Of a DNA stretch of 64,000 nt, positions 1 through 8,727 are shown piece by piece. The position numbers and the translations under genes were made by a program. The first letter of the stretch is position 1; each line of letters starts with the position of its first letter. This stretch comes from CAYLNH01 sp964384625 (GTDB lineage Bacteria > Verrucomicrobiota > Lentisphaeria > JABSQK01), in assembly GCA_964384625.1 (NCBI GenBank), contig CAYLNH010000006.1, forward strand, positions 12,010 to 76,009. The letters run 5' to 3'. The notes below the pieces were generated by a model. The model was not told the DNA's origin, did not search any database, and saw nothing but the letters and a program-made list of their open reading frames with translations.

Positions 1-2
1 TG

Positions 3-554
3 AAGCGCGGCGCCAACCGGATCCGGGTCCACTGCGACTACCCGGAAGACCACCCGGGACTGGAAATCGTCTATCTCCTGGGGCAGTTCGGCACAAAACT
101 CAAGGGCGCTGAAGTCAGTCTCACCGCCCTGCCCGACAAACTGAAGATCGGCGACTGGTGCAAGCAGGGGCTGACCTTCTACTCCGGCTCCGTCAGCTAC
201 GGCACCACCCTGCGACCGAAGTTGAAGAAAGGCGAACGCCTCGTGGTGGCAATCCCCGCGTACCGCGGCGTCGGCGTGCGCCTTCTGGTCGACGGCGCGG
301 AAGCCGGCATCGTCGCCTGGGACCCGCACGAACTGGACATAACCGAACTGGTGGCCGACCGCAAATCCGTCGAACTCCGCGTCGAAGTTCTCGGGCACCG
401 GCGCAACTCGCACGGGCCGCACCATTTCCCCGAGCAATGGCCCCGTTGGACCGGCCCGGGACAATACGTCGTCCACGACAAAGCCTGGATCGACAAGTAC
501 CAGCTGGTCCCCTGCGGTCTGATGAAACCGCCGCAATTGCAGATCAGGAAATAG
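3..554 (+). CDS. C-terminal part of a secreted glycosidase-like protein (5' end outside window)
   Basis: The reading frame is open from the first bases of the window to a TAG at 552-554, so only the last 183 residues are present. The segment has alternating strand-like stretches and the motif LGHRRNSHGPHHF followed by WTGP. I recognise this pattern from the C-terminal beta-sandwich (galactose-binding-like) ends of large glycoside hydrolase-like proteins in PVC bacteria. There is no catalytic region in view, so the enzyme family cannot be given. Sugar-active neighbours downstream (sulfatase, GH2, GH4) fit a polysaccharide-degrading context. An unrelated carbohydrate-binding protein is the main alternative. 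About 190 bases follow before the convergent aldolase gene and hold nothing I recognise. Confidence 0.55.
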   Translation, partial: KRGANRIRVHCDYPEDHPGLEIVYLLGQFGTKLKGAEVSLTALPDKLKIGDWCKQGLTFYSGSVSYGTTLRPKLKKGERLVVAIPAYRGVGVRLLVDGAEAGIVAWDPHELDITELVADRKSVELRVEVLGHRRNSHGPHHFPEQWPRWTGPGQYVVHDKAWIDKYQLVPCGLMKPPQLQIRK

Positions 555-748
555 GCGCGCGGCGTCCGTCAATCACCGGCTTTCGGGGTTCGCGCCCGGT
601 TTGCCCGGCAGCTTGTTAGGCAACTGTCACAACGGACTCGGCGCCGGCCACATTGCGACAATGGCGTTGCAGCCAGATCCGGCGCAACAACGCAGCAGAA
701 TCTTTGGTCATCCCGGCTGCAACCAGGCGGGAGAACCGGTTTCTCGAA

Positions 749-1930
749 TCACTCGATTCCACCGATTCCTTCGACGGCTCCCACAATCCGGAGGTACTCT
801 GCGCGACAGGCGTTCTCGATCTCGATGAGACTGGCCAGGGCTTCGTTAAAATCGTCCCGGCCGGCCGCAAAAACGCCGTGACCGTAGACGGCCACCCCCT
901 TGTTGCCGGCCATCGCCGCCGGGACGGTGTTGCAAAGGCCGAACCGGCCGGTGCCGACTTCCCCGGGGACGATGGGAACGCCGGCAATCGACCGCGATCG
1001 CGGACAGCGGCGGAAGCACTCCTCACTGTGTTCGCAGTCGGTCTCGTCGCAATCCATCGACATGATCACCGAAAACCGCGGATGCCCATGCAGAACAGCA
1101 TTCCGGCCGGTTCGCACTACGATCTGACGATGCGCCGTCAACTCACTGGATGCCGTGATGCCGGCGCACGATGAACCATCCAACGGACAGGGGTCGATGC
1201 AGCCGGGAAGTTCATCCAGCGAACTGCCGGTCTGCGAAATATACAGCACGTCATCCCGGCAGAAGGAGACATTGCCGAAGAATGAATCAACCAGGCCCAG
1301 GCCGACGGTCTTCCGGCCGACCTCGTCAAGGGCGGCAACTACGTCATCGGTACTGTCGAATGGGCCGCGCATCAAGGACTCCCCACCGGCAACAGGGGCC
1401 GGCAGCAACGGCATAACGCGGTCAAAGACCGCCTGCTGTTGCGGTGTGACCGTCCCGCTCTTGAACGCGGTCAGGTAGTCGGAGAAAAATTTCACAAAGG
1501 TCGCGAAGCAGACGGAACTGCAGACGACGAACGCCTGCTCCGGCGACACCGTACCGAAGGTCACGATGCCGTGACCGGGGATGATCGCACTCTTGCGTCG
1601 ACGCAGCGCTGTTAGGATGGTTTCAGCGGCGAACTCACGGACAACCGGCAGGTCATGGAGGAACGTGCGCGTCTCGCAATCGCTCGGGCAGATGGCGTGC
1701 TCATGCACTGTAACCAGGTAGTCCAGGATGGAACGGATCGGTTCGGTCGGCACGGCGAACATCAGGGAGTTGATGCTCATCCCGTCGAATATCTTTGCCA
1801 GTTCACCAGTCTCCGGCCGGTCCCGGTTCCAGACCAACTCGGCATCGAGGAACCCCAGCAATGCGCCGCCGGGATCGACCAGACCGGCGTTCTCAAGCTT
1901 CCGCGGGTATTTGTTTATCAGTTGTTCCAT
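749..1930 (-). CDS. class II aldolase/adducin-like protein, double-length
   Basis: This 393-residue protein has the features of zinc-dependent class II aldolases in its C-terminal half: SSELTAHRQI, then HGHPRFS and later YGHGVFAAGRD, which supply the histidine metal ligands. The N-terminal half contains IIPGHGIVTFGTVSPEQAF, which resembles a second, degenerate aldolase domain. Fuculose-phosphate-type aldolases are about 210-250 residues, so this looks like a duplicated form. Aldolases of this class release lactaldehyde or glycolaldehyde, and the gene upstream on the same strand is an aldehyde:ferredoxin oxidoreductase that could oxidise such a product (inference). No good ribosome-binding site precedes the ATG; instead a 9-base tandem repeat ends 6 bases upstream. 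Substrate unknown. Confidence 0.7.
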   Translation of the reverse strand: MEQLINKYPRKLENAGLVDPGGALLGFLDAELVWNRDRPETGELAKIFDGMSINSLMFAVPTEPIRSILDYLVTVHEHAICPSDCETRTFLHDLPVVREFAAETILTALRRRKSAIIPGHGIVTFGTVSPEQAFVVCSSVCFATFVKFFSDYLTAFKSGTVTPQQQAVFDRVMPLLPAPVAGGESLMRGPFDSTDDVVAALDEVGRKTVGLGLVDSFFGNVSFCRDDVLYISQTGSSLDELPGCIDPCPLDGSSCAGITASSELTAHRQIVVRTGRNAVLHGHPRFSVIMSMDCDETDCEHSEECFRRCPRSRSIAGVPIVPGEVGTGRFGLCNTVPAAMAGNKGVAVYGHGVFAAGRDDFNEALASLIEIENACRAEYLRIVGAVEGIGGIE

Positions 1931-1936
1931 GGGTCA

Positions 1937-2030
1937 GTGATGGAGTGATGGAGTGGTGGAGTGGTGGAGTGGTGGAGTGGTGGAGTGGTGGAGTGATGGA
2001 GTGATGGAGTGATGGAGTGATGGAGTGATG
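1937..2030. repeat. 9-bp short tandem repeat (tggagtgRt), about 10 copies
   Basis: About ten head-to-tail copies of a 9-base unit alternate between tggagtgat and tggagtggt. The array begins 6 bases upstream of the minus-strand aldolase start and replaces the expected ribosome-binding region. It is unrelated in sequence to the other short tandem repeats in this window. About 125 further bases up to the AOR stop show nothing else. Confidence 0.95.
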
Positions 2031-2157
2031 TCCGTCTTGAACGCGCTCTTCTGTATCGTGAGTATCTCTGCTCACGCAGCCGCACGCAGCGCGATCGCCG
2101 CTGAAAACGAGGTGCGGTCGCGACGGCCGCAGCACGACATGGTCTGCTGCCTCTTGA

Positions 2158-3909
2158 TTACTCATGCCACGCAAGCCCCAGCTCCTCGGCCTTCTCGCGG
2201 GTCGGCATGCCGTTTTCATCCAGACCGCGCACCCGATAATACCGGGCCCGGGCCGCCAGGAATTCCTCGCGGTCGATCGGCTTGACAGTGATACCCGCAC
2301 CGGAACTGCCGGCCGCTTCGAAAAAGCGCGGCGGCAAGTCGTCGTCCGCCGCGCTGAAACCGTTCTGCGCATTCATCAGGCGCTCATGATAGTAGATGCG
2401 TTCGCCGATGCGAAGGAGGTCCTGGGCCGTCGACTCGACGCCGGTCACGGCGGTCAAGGCCGTGGCATACTCTTCCAGCGAGGCATTGAGGAAGACGAGC
2501 TTGCAGGCGGTCAACGAGTCCGCCACCGCGTTCACGTCCTCGCCGATCTTGATAATGCGGGCCTTGCCGCCGAACGAAAAACGATCCGTAGCGACGGGCT
2601 TGCGCAGGATCTCATGGCCGATCGGGAAGGCGCGCAGATGGCAGGCGCCGCAGGTTGAAGTGGCATACGACAACGCCATACCGCAGGCGCCGCGCGGGTC
2701 GTAGGCCGGCAGTTCCAGGCCTTTCACCGAGACTGCGGCGTGCGGTTCTCCCTGCATTGCGGCATAAGCGGCACTGCCCTGCCCCAGTTCCACGCCGACA
2801 CCGCGGCCCCGGCCAATATCAGTGAGGAGCGAAAGGATCTCTTCCGATGACAGTCGTCGGCCGGCCAATTCGGCATGGCAGGCCAGCGTTCCACCGGCGG
2901 ATATTGTGTCCATGCCCATTTGATTACAGATCTCATTGGCGCACATAACGGTTTCGAGATCGTCATTCTCCAGCAACGCACTGAAGTGCGACATCGTCTC
3001 AAATTCGGGCATCGGCCGGCCGTCGGCCGCGACGTACCTGCACCGGATTGCACAGCCGGAACAGCCGACGGCGGTCGGCCGGTAGGCCTGATGCATGCTG
3101 CAGGCGTTCATCGAAGCGGCGGCGGCAAAGTGGGTCTGACGGAAGTTGGCGGTCGGCATCATCCGCCGGCTGTCGATCAGATCATAGATCGCAGCGGTGC
3201 CGTAGCTGGTCAGCCCGAGTTCGCCCATCAGGATCGGCGACGCGGCCATGAGCCGGGCGATCTCCTCCTGCGCCCGGTTCAACGCCGCGGGATCATGGAC
3301 CGGAACGTCGCCGGTGCCGCTGACCGTGATGAACTTGAGCCGCTTGGCAGCCATGACCAGACCCAAACCGTTGCGCCCCGCAGCATCCCGGCGGTCAACA
3401 ATGACGTTCGCGAAGCGCACGCCGTTCTCGGCGGCAGGCCCAATGGTGACCGCGGCGCCCGCACCTTCCAGGTGCGCGTGGACGAACTCGGAATCGCGAC
3501 CCCAGAGATCGGCAGCATCGACAAACCGGACGTCGTTGTCGCGAATCGCAATGCCGCAGGGCGCTTCACTGCAGCCGGAGATGATGACGCCGTCGAAACC
3601 GACACGTTTGATCATCGTGCCGACGGTCCCGCCGAGGGCGCAGTCGCCGACGGTGCCGGTCAAGGGCGATCGCGACATCATACTGCAGAATCCTGACATC
3701 GGCAGGGCGGTTCCGACCAACGGCCCGGCCATGAGAATCAGCGGCATCTCCGGTTCATCGCATTTGCGGGTCACCCGGGGGGCCAGGAAATGTCCGGCCA
3801 GCCCGCGACCACCGACATACCGGCGGCACAGATCATCGGGCAGCGGCTCGACGGATGTCGTCCGCGCCGTCAGATCGATCTTCAAAATCTGTCCGCGCCA
3901 GCCGGGCAT
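2158..3909 (-). CDS. tungsten-type aldehyde:ferredoxin oxidoreductase
   Basis: 583 residues, close to the usual 600 for the AOR family. These cytoplasmic enzymes use a bis-pterin tungsten (sometimes molybdenum) cofactor and one [4Fe-4S] cluster to interconvert aldehydes and carboxylates with ferredoxin. The cluster ligands are visible as CSGCAIRC (Cys283, 286, 290) with a distal Cys469 in LTACKLVF. The N-terminal GWRGQILKIDLT and the YVGGRGLAGHFL segment are family hallmarks. A good Shine-Dalgarno (AGAGGAG) precedes the ATG. The aldolase gene follows 227 bases downstream on the same strand. The pterin cofactor links this enzyme to the moa/moe genes at 43390-49555. Aldehyde substrate not predictable. 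Confidence 0.93.
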   Translation of the reverse strand: MPGWRGQILKIDLTARTTSVEPLPDDLCRRYVGGRGLAGHFLAPRVTRKCDEPEMPLILMAGPLVGTALPMSGFCSMMSRSPLTGTVGDCALGGTVGTMIKRVGFDGVIISGCSEAPCGIAIRDNDVRFVDAADLWGRDSEFVHAHLEGAGAAVTIGPAAENGVRFANVIVDRRDAAGRNGLGLVMAAKRLKFITVSGTGDVPVHDPAALNRAQEEIARLMAASPILMGELGLTSYGTAAIYDLIDSRRMMPTANFRQTHFAAAASMNACSMHQAYRPTAVGCSGCAIRCRYVAADGRPMPEFETMSHFSALLENDDLETVMCANEICNQMGMDTISAGGTLACHAELAGRRLSSEEILSLLTDIGRGRGVGVELGQGSAAYAAMQGEPHAAVSVKGLELPAYDPRGACGMALSYATSTCGACHLRAFPIGHEILRKPVATDRFSFGGKARIIKIGEDVNAVADSLTACKLVFLNASLEEYATALTAVTGVESTAQDLLRIGERIYYHERLMNAQNGFSAADDDLPPRFFEAAGSSGAGITVKPIDREEFLAARARYYRVRGLDENGMPTREKAEELGLAWHE

Positions 3910-4129
3910 GCAACGGCTCCTCTGCTTCAGGATCAGTGCCGGCGTCGCCGTTCAGGCGGAACTGCAACGCCGCGACCGACAGGCGCCCCGCAAATAACGG
4001 GCCTGCTTCCTGACGGATCAAAGCGATCCTCACTGATCCCGGGTCTGGCCGAACATGCCCCCACCAGTTCCCCGCCTCAAGCGCGCCGACCGTTTTTTAC
4101 TGAAAACCGGAAGCGCCACACGGACGGCC

Positions 4130-4882
4130 TCAATGATCCCAATGCTCATAGCCCCGGTTGTCCTGCGTCAGCTCGTAGAAATCCACCGGCTCTACATGGC
4201 CGTCGAAAAAGGTGCCGTTAACCGACGACCACCCTTTGTGCCGCGCCGTGCTGCAGGTGCCGCCGCCGAACCATTGTGCCGCCGTACCGGCCGAGTAGTA
4301 GCTGCGCCAGAGCGCCGTTCGCTGGGTCGGCGATTTGTCGTTGCCATCCAGCGACGTGCTCTTGTCGTAGAGCAGCAACAAGGATGGTTTTACGTCGCTG
4401 ACTTTGCGCCGCGGCTGACCGTGGCTGCTGCCGGATACAGCCTTCTCGTTAAATCCGTAGCTGACGGGATACATCTTGCGCGGCTGCCATTTGCCGTCGG
4501 CGACGCGCTGCATGGCGATGCGGTCCGCCGGACAGGCGATGACGGCGGGCATGTTGTACTTGTCGTAGTAGGGGTTGTTGTCATCGAACCAGGCGCCGAG
4601 ATAGGAAGCGCCCCAGGCGCCGTTGGTCCAGTAATTGAACCACCAGGATGACTGCGTCGTGCCCCGCACCACTTTCACCCGCGTGAGAACGCCCTCGTTG
4701 TCTTCGGCGTCCAGCATGGTTGCCAGGTAGATCTGTTTCTGGTTGTTCATGCAGACCGCGTCATGCGCGTAACTGCGGGCGCGCGAGAGGGCCGGCAGCA
4801 GCATCGCCGCGAGCACTGCGATAATGGCCACGACAACGAGAAGCTCAACGAGTGTAAACTGGATTTTGCTTTGCCTGATCAT
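4130..4882 (-). CDS. prepilin-like secreted protein with H-x9-DG motif
   Basis: 250 residues. The N-terminus QFTLVELLVVVAIIAVLAAMLLPAL is a type IV prepilin/pseudopilin cleavage and methylation segment, so the product is exported and processed by a prepilin peptidase. The C-terminus carries RHKGWSSVNGTFFDGHVE, the H-x9-DG signature of the large DUF1559-like PVC families. The start is placed at 4882 because AAAGGAGGG lies just upstream; an earlier in-frame ATG at 4978 lies inside the preceding gene. The start is 10 bases after the stop of a similar gene, in one operon with a LacI regulator. Function unknown; these families are amplified to dozens or hundreds per genome in this group. Confidence 0.88.
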   Translation of the reverse strand: MIRQSKIQFTLVELLVVVAIIAVLAAMLLPALSRARSYAHDAVCMNNQKQIYLATMLDAEDNEGVLTRVKVVRGTTQSSWWFNYWTNGAWGASYLGAWFDDNNPYYDKYNMPAVIACPADRIAMQRVADGKWQPRKMYPVSYGFNEKAVSGSSHGQPRRKVSDVKPSLLLLYDKSTSLDGNDKSPTQRTALWRSYYSAGTAAQWFGGGTCSTARHKGWSSVNGTFFDGHVEPVDFYELTQDNRGYEHWDH

Positions 4883-4892
4883 CAGCCCTCCT

Positions 4893-5666
4893 TTACGGCC
4901 AGAAATGGCCATAGACTCCGGTGTCCTCGGGTTCGCACACCTGGATGTGGCCATCGACAAACCCCACATTGGCCACACCGTCGTTTGGGCGGGCTTTAGT
5001 GGTCCGATGGTAAGTCGCGAACGAGTCGGAAAACTGCGGCACTGCGCTGGTCGAGCGCAGACTGCCGTTATTCATCGGCCAGCGCCAGACGGCCATGTTG
5101 ACCCAGGTGTTCTCTTCTGAAAACAGGAAGGTCGCCGCCGGTTCCATTACATCCGTCAGCCGTTTTGCCAACATTACGTTCTTACTGCCGGCGCCGCCGG
5201 GACCGTCAAGATCCGCACCGGCCTTGGCCCCGATATAGGCGTTCATGGTGTAGGAAAAGGAGGTCTTGACGGCCGTGTGTGTACAACGGCTGGCATAGGC
5301 CGCATTGTAGACCGCATTCAGATCGGCGTAATTTTCGTATGTGCGGCAGACATAGACGCGGGGATCGCCGACATAGGCAAACAAATCCCCGGCTTCGGCC
5401 GAACCGGCACTGTGCCATTGATGCACCCAACCGAGGCCAGAGCCATCCCGAACCCATTTGCTCGGTGGAGAGACTTCGTTGTCGTAGTCGCCGCCATAGA
5501 GGATCTGCGCCTGAATCAACTGACGCAGATTGCCGGAGCAAATGGTCATGTAGGCGCTCTCTTTGGCGCGCCCGAGGACGGGCAGCAGCAGCGCCGCCAG
5601 GATCGCAATGATCGCGATCGCCACCAGAAGCTCGATGAGCGTAAACATCCGTTTGTCCGGTTCCAT
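4893..5666 (-). CDS. prepilin-like secreted protein with H-x9-DG motif
   Basis: 257 residues, paralogous to the next gene downstream. It starts MEPDKRMFTLIELLVAIAIIAILAALLLPVL, a type IV prepilin-like leader, and ends with a histidine-to-VGFVDGHIQV segment matching H-x9-DG. The start at 5666 is chosen because GGGAG precedes it and because the leader then has only six residues before the processing site. The ATG lies 4 bases after the LacI-family stop codon, so the two are almost certainly co-transcribed. Expected location is the cell surface or periplasm. Role unknown; a surface component made when the local sugar regulator is induced is an inference. Confidence 0.88.
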   Translation of the reverse strand: MEPDKRMFTLIELLVAIAIIAILAALLLPVLGRAKESAYMTICSGNLRQLIQAQILYGGDYDNEVSPPSKWVRDGSGLGWVHQWHSAGSAEAGDLFAYVGDPRVYVCRTYENYADLNAVYNAAYASRCTHTAVKTSFSYTMNAYIGAKAGADLDGPGGAGSKNVMLAKRLTDVMEPAATFLFSEENTWVNMAVWRWPMNNGSLRSTSAVPQFSDSFATYHRTTKARPNDGVANVGFVDGHIQVCEPEDTGVYGHFWP

Positions 5667-5670
5667 AAGA

Positions 5671-6672
5671 TCAGCTCCCGCTTGTACTTTCCTGAATCTC
5701 CAATACCGACACCTGCCTGGCTGCCGGCAGTATTGTCTGCGGATCGGCAATCTTCCGGAACAGCAGGGCCACGGCGGTCCGTCCCAGTTCGTAACGAGTG
5801 GTCAGCATCGAAGTGGTTGGAATGCCGACATTGCAGCTGCCGTCGGCAAAGGTGGCAACCGCCAGATCGCCCGGCACCTTCAAGCCGAGGTCCATCATGG
5901 CGACCATCAGCGGTTGACGCAGATGCGGTTCGCCATAGGCCATTACCGCTGTCGGCCGGTCGGCGGCGGACAGCCAGGCGCGGATCGCGGCACCGCGCTC
6001 GGCGGCGGGCATTGACAACTCGGACACCAGCCGCGGTTCATAGCCGGCCGCCTGCATCGCCGCACAATAGCCGCCGTAGCGATCCGTCTTGCTGTAGTGC
6101 GGCATCGACGGCTCGTGATGAAAATCGATGTAGTCTATCCGACGATGACCCAGACTCAGCAGATGCTCGCAGAGCGTTCGGCCGGCGCTGAACTCGTCGG
6201 TGCAGATACAGTCGTGCTCCAGCTTGCTGTTGACCCAGATCGCCGGCAGACCGCTCGCCGCAACCAACTCCTCGACATGCGGCGGGATGTTGATGTTGAA
6301 ATTGATCAACAGACCGTCCGACAGCATCTGGCGCATGATCTTCGGAATCTCTTCGTCGCTGAGTTGATCCGCCGACGCCTTGGCCATCGCCAGATGAAAA
6401 TCACGTTCCGCCAGCGCATCGAGAATACCGTCGATCAAGTCGGACGGCATGGCGCTGCGTTTGCCGACGGCATCCTGCAGGAACGAGACGCAGCCGAACC
6501 TGCCGGTGGACATGGCGCGGGCGGCGACGTTCGGTCGATAGCCGAGCCGATCGGCCAGCCGGATAATGCGGCGGCGCGTTTTCTCCGCCACCAGGTCGGG
6601 CTTGTTGAAGCAAAACGACACGGTCGCCTGCGTCAGGTTCAGCCGCCGCGCGATCTCCTTCTGCGTAACCAT
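5671..6672 (-). CDS. LacI-family transcriptional regulator
   Basis: 333 residues from the chosen start, typical for LacI/GalR regulators. The N-terminal helix-turn-helix reads VTQKEIARRLNLTQATVSFCFNKPDLV, followed by the hinge helix region RLGYRPNVAARAMSTGRFG and a periplasmic-binding-protein-like sensor domain to the end. A longer start at 6735 is disfavoured because it would begin inside a palindrome identical in design to one just upstream of 6672; both look like its own operators. A TTGACA lies at 6693-6698 on the minus strand, but no convincing -10 follows. The two prepilin genes follow at 4 and 10 bases. Sulfatase and GH2 neighbours suggest a sugar ligand, unidentified. Confidence 0.9.
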   Translation of the reverse strand: MVTQKEIARRLNLTQATVSFCFNKPDLVAEKTRRRIIRLADRLGYRPNVAARAMSTGRFGCVSFLQDAVGKRSAMPSDLIDGILDALAERDFHLAMAKASADQLSDEEIPKIMRQMLSDGLLINFNINIPPHVEELVAASGLPAIWVNSKLEHDCICTDEFSAGRTLCEHLLSLGHRRIDYIDFHHEPSMPHYSKTDRYGGYCAAMQAAGYEPRLVSELSMPAAERGAAIRAWLSAADRPTAVMAYGEPHLRQPLMVAMMDLGLKVPGDLAVATFADGSCNVGIPTTSMLTTRYELGRTAVALLFRKIADPQTILPAARQVSVLEIQESTSGS

Positions 6673-6674
6673 AA

Positions 6675-6690
6675 TTTTATCCGTATAAAA
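6675..6690. promoter_or_regulatory. LacI-type operator candidate 1
   Basis: TTTTATCCGTATAAAA is a 16-base near-perfect palindrome two bases upstream of the LacI-family start. It shares the pattern TTTTAT-N4-ATAAAA with a second site 33 bases away. LacI regulators bind such CG-centred palindromes, so autoregulation is likely. Binding itself is inferred. Confidence 0.65.
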
Positions 6691-6723
6691 ATTGTCAATT
6701 TCAGCCTGAACGGCCGTTCTTCG

Positions 6724-6739
6724 TTTTATACGCATAAAA
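6724..6739. promoter_or_regulatory. LacI-type operator candidate 2
   Basis: TTTTATACGCATAAAA, the second copy of the palindrome, lies between the sulfatase stop and the regulator start. Centre-to-centre distance to the first site is 49 bases, which would allow cooperative or looped binding. Both sites have the same 6-base arms and a CG-containing core. Confidence 0.65.
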
Positions 6740-6789
6740 TAGCTTTGCGAGATGGCGCTGTCAAGGGGATTTCGGGAGAACGCGCAGGA

Positions 6790-8229
6790 TCAGCCGAAGG
6801 CGGCCCAGCGGGTCTGCGCGGGCGGCGTTGCATCCATCACCCGTTCGCGCCGGGTCCGCATCTCGGCCAGGATTTTGCCCAATTCCGGCGCCGCCACGAC
6901 GTTCTCCAGTTCGTCGGGGTCATTGCCCAGGTTGTACAACTCCTCGCGCCCAACTCCGTCAAGAGAATGGTTCAGATGGCGGATATACTTCCACTGCCGG
7001 GTCTGGATCATCTGCCAGTTGCCGGCGCATTCAGAGAAGGCGAAATCGCGCACGGCTGTCTGTTCCCCGCGGACAACCGGCAGCAACGAGCGACAGGGAA
7101 CGCGGTCATGAAACGCCGGCCATGGTTTACTCAGGGCCTCTTTCGGGTCCAGTCCGGCGACCTCCAGCATGGTCGCGGTCAAGTCGGTAAGCTCAATCGG
7201 TTCGGTCACCGTCGCCCGGTTGAGGTACTGCGGATGTCTGACGGCCGCCGGCACGGTCACGGACTGTCGCCATGGCTGCATCTTGGACATGCGACTGTGA
7301 TCCCCGAGCATTTCACCGTGATCGGCGGTGAACAGCACAACCGTGTTTTCCAGCAGGCCGTCGCTTTCGAGTTTATCCAGGATGATCCCGATCTGGTGAT
7401 CAATGGTTGCGATCATGGCGCGGTATGCCCGCCGCACGCGACACATTCGTTCTTTCAGCGTCTCGTCCATGGGATCGCCGGCGGCGATGAAGTCGTCGGC
7501 GCTGTCCGGGGCAATTGTTTCCAGGAAGGACGCCGGCGGGTCATAGGGCTTATGCGGGCCGCAGAAGGAACCGAACAGGCAGAACGGCTGATTCCGGGGC
7601 CGGGCATCGATGGCTTTCAGGATCTCCTTACCGGTGACAACGTCGACATAGTCCTCTTCAGCGAAGGGCCATGGTTCGCCGCTCCAGGAGGTCCTTTCCG
7701 GGTCCATCGAATTCGGGCCGCGCGAGGCGACATGATCGCGATACTCGTCAAGGATTCCCCGCCGCTCGAGATGCGCGCAGTAATCGCAGTAGTTGGTCAT
7801 GGCCAACTGTTTGCCGGCGACTTCCCAGACATAGTCCAGGCCGTACTTCTTCACCTCGTCCTGCAGCGCGACCAGGTTGTGTCCCCTGCCCCGTTCAGTG
7901 CCCCAGGGCCAGCCCTGCAGCCAATGGAACTTGCCGACGCCGGCAGTCCAGTATCCGGCGGCCTGCAGCGCCTGCAAATACGTCGGATGCTGGCGGCTGA
8001 GATCGCCGGACATCGACAGCGTGCCGATCTGATGCGTATACTTGCCGGTCAGCAACGCCGTCCGGGCCGGCGTACAGATTGGGTTTACGCTGATGCAATT
8101 GGCGAATCCGACACCCTCGGCGATACGATCGATGTTCGGCGTCGGCAGTTTTGCGGGGTTGAGGAAGCCGACGTGATCGGCCCGATGCTGATCGGTCATC
8201 AGAAACAGGATATTGAGCGGCTGTGTCAT
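6790..8229 (-). CDS. type I sulfatase
   Basis: 479 residues with the full alkaline-phosphatase-fold sulfatase layout. NILFLMTDQHRADHVG gives the N-terminal metal-binding aspartate, and NPICTPARTALLTGKY holds the C-x-P-x-R signature in which Cys52 would be converted to formylglycine. FTADHGEMLGDHS gives the second metal site. No signal peptide is visible, so the protein may be cytoplasmic or its start may be mis-set. The Cys-type signature can be matured by an anaerobic radical-SAM enzyme (anSME), which is not in this window. It is preceded by GAGGAAT and follows a DUF3820 gene by 11 bases. Likely removes sulfate esters from glycans; exact substrate unknown. Confidence 0.93.
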   Translation of the reverse strand: MTQPLNILFLMTDQHRADHVGFLNPAKLPTPNIDRIAEGVGFANCISVNPICTPARTALLTGKYTHQIGTLSMSGDLSRQHPTYLQALQAAGYWTAGVGKFHWLQGWPWGTERGRGHNLVALQDEVKKYGLDYVWEVAGKQLAMTNYCDYCAHLERRGILDEYRDHVASRGPNSMDPERTSWSGEPWPFAEEDYVDVVTGKEILKAIDARPRNQPFCLFGSFCGPHKPYDPPASFLETIAPDSADDFIAAGDPMDETLKERMCRVRRAYRAMIATIDHQIGIILDKLESDGLLENTVVLFTADHGEMLGDHSRMSKMQPWRQSVTVPAAVRHPQYLNRATVTEPIELTDLTATMLEVAGLDPKEALSKPWPAFHDRVPCRSLLPVVRGEQTAVRDFAFSECAGNWQMIQTRQWKYIRHLNHSLDGVGREELYNLGNDPDELENVVAAPELGKILAEMRTRRERVMDATPPAQTRWAAFG

Positions 8230-8240
8230 CGTCGGATTCC

Positions 8241-8558
8241 TCAGTTCTTGTTTGGTTCATCAAATGCCCAACCGGTTTGCCGCGGCCGGCGCAGGGAGGT
8301 CCTGCCCTTGACCCGGAAGACATCAAACATGGCATCGGCGCCGTCCAGTTTGGCCAGGTAGACAAAGCGCAGGAGTTCACCGAGCCTGCCTGCAGGAAAG
8401 CCTTTCCGGGCGAACCAGGCGAGGTACTCATACGGCAGGTCGTAAAGCGGAACGCCGTCGGGCGGGAACTGTTCGGGGCCGAACTTGCCGAACGGCATAC
8501 GGGTCCGCCCGATCGCGTCCATGGTGTTGATAAAGGCGTCTTCCAGCTCCGGATCCAT
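8241..8558 (-). CDS. DUF3820 family protein
   Basis: 105 residues. The central segment MPFGKFGPEQFPPDGVPLYDLPYEYLAWFARKGFPAGRLGELL matches the compact DUF3820 fold, whose members are small, soluble and mostly uncharacterised (sometimes labelled quorum-sensing-regulated virulence factor). The start at 8558 is set by GGAGGT six bases upstream; an upstream ATG at 8690 has no such site. It is the first gene of the minus-strand series leading to the sulfatase, LacI and prepilin genes, and is divergent from the GH2 gene at 8728. Its link to sulfatase function is positional only. Function unknown. Confidence 0.75.
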   Translation of the reverse strand: MDPELEDAFINTMDAIGRTRMPFGKFGPEQFPPDGVPLYDLPYEYLAWFARKGFPAGRLGELLRFVYLAKLDGADAMFDVFRVKGRTSLRRPRQTGWAFDEPNKN

Positions 8559-8727
8559 CGGCGGACCTCCGATCTTGCTTTCGAAGTATGCCCGTCCTGC
8601 CCGGGGAATCAACACCGCCGGCGGCGACAATTCACAATCTGCCTGTTGCATGCCCCGGCACATGCGATAGGTTCCGCTTTCTACTCGCAATCATCCCGGC
8701 CGCTACCCAAGACAAGGATTCCCAGCC

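Noticed and set aside
6670..6698. Full sigma-70 promoter for the LacI gene using TTGACA at 6693-6698
   Set aside because: A consensus -35 is present, but at the correct spacing the -10 is ATTATG (2 of 6). Only the operators are reported.
6097..8361. Long open frame of 754 codons on the plus strand
   Set aside because: It is antisense to the LacI and sulfatase genes, which have clear domains, and its translation has no recognisable motif. High GC content keeps antisense frames open.
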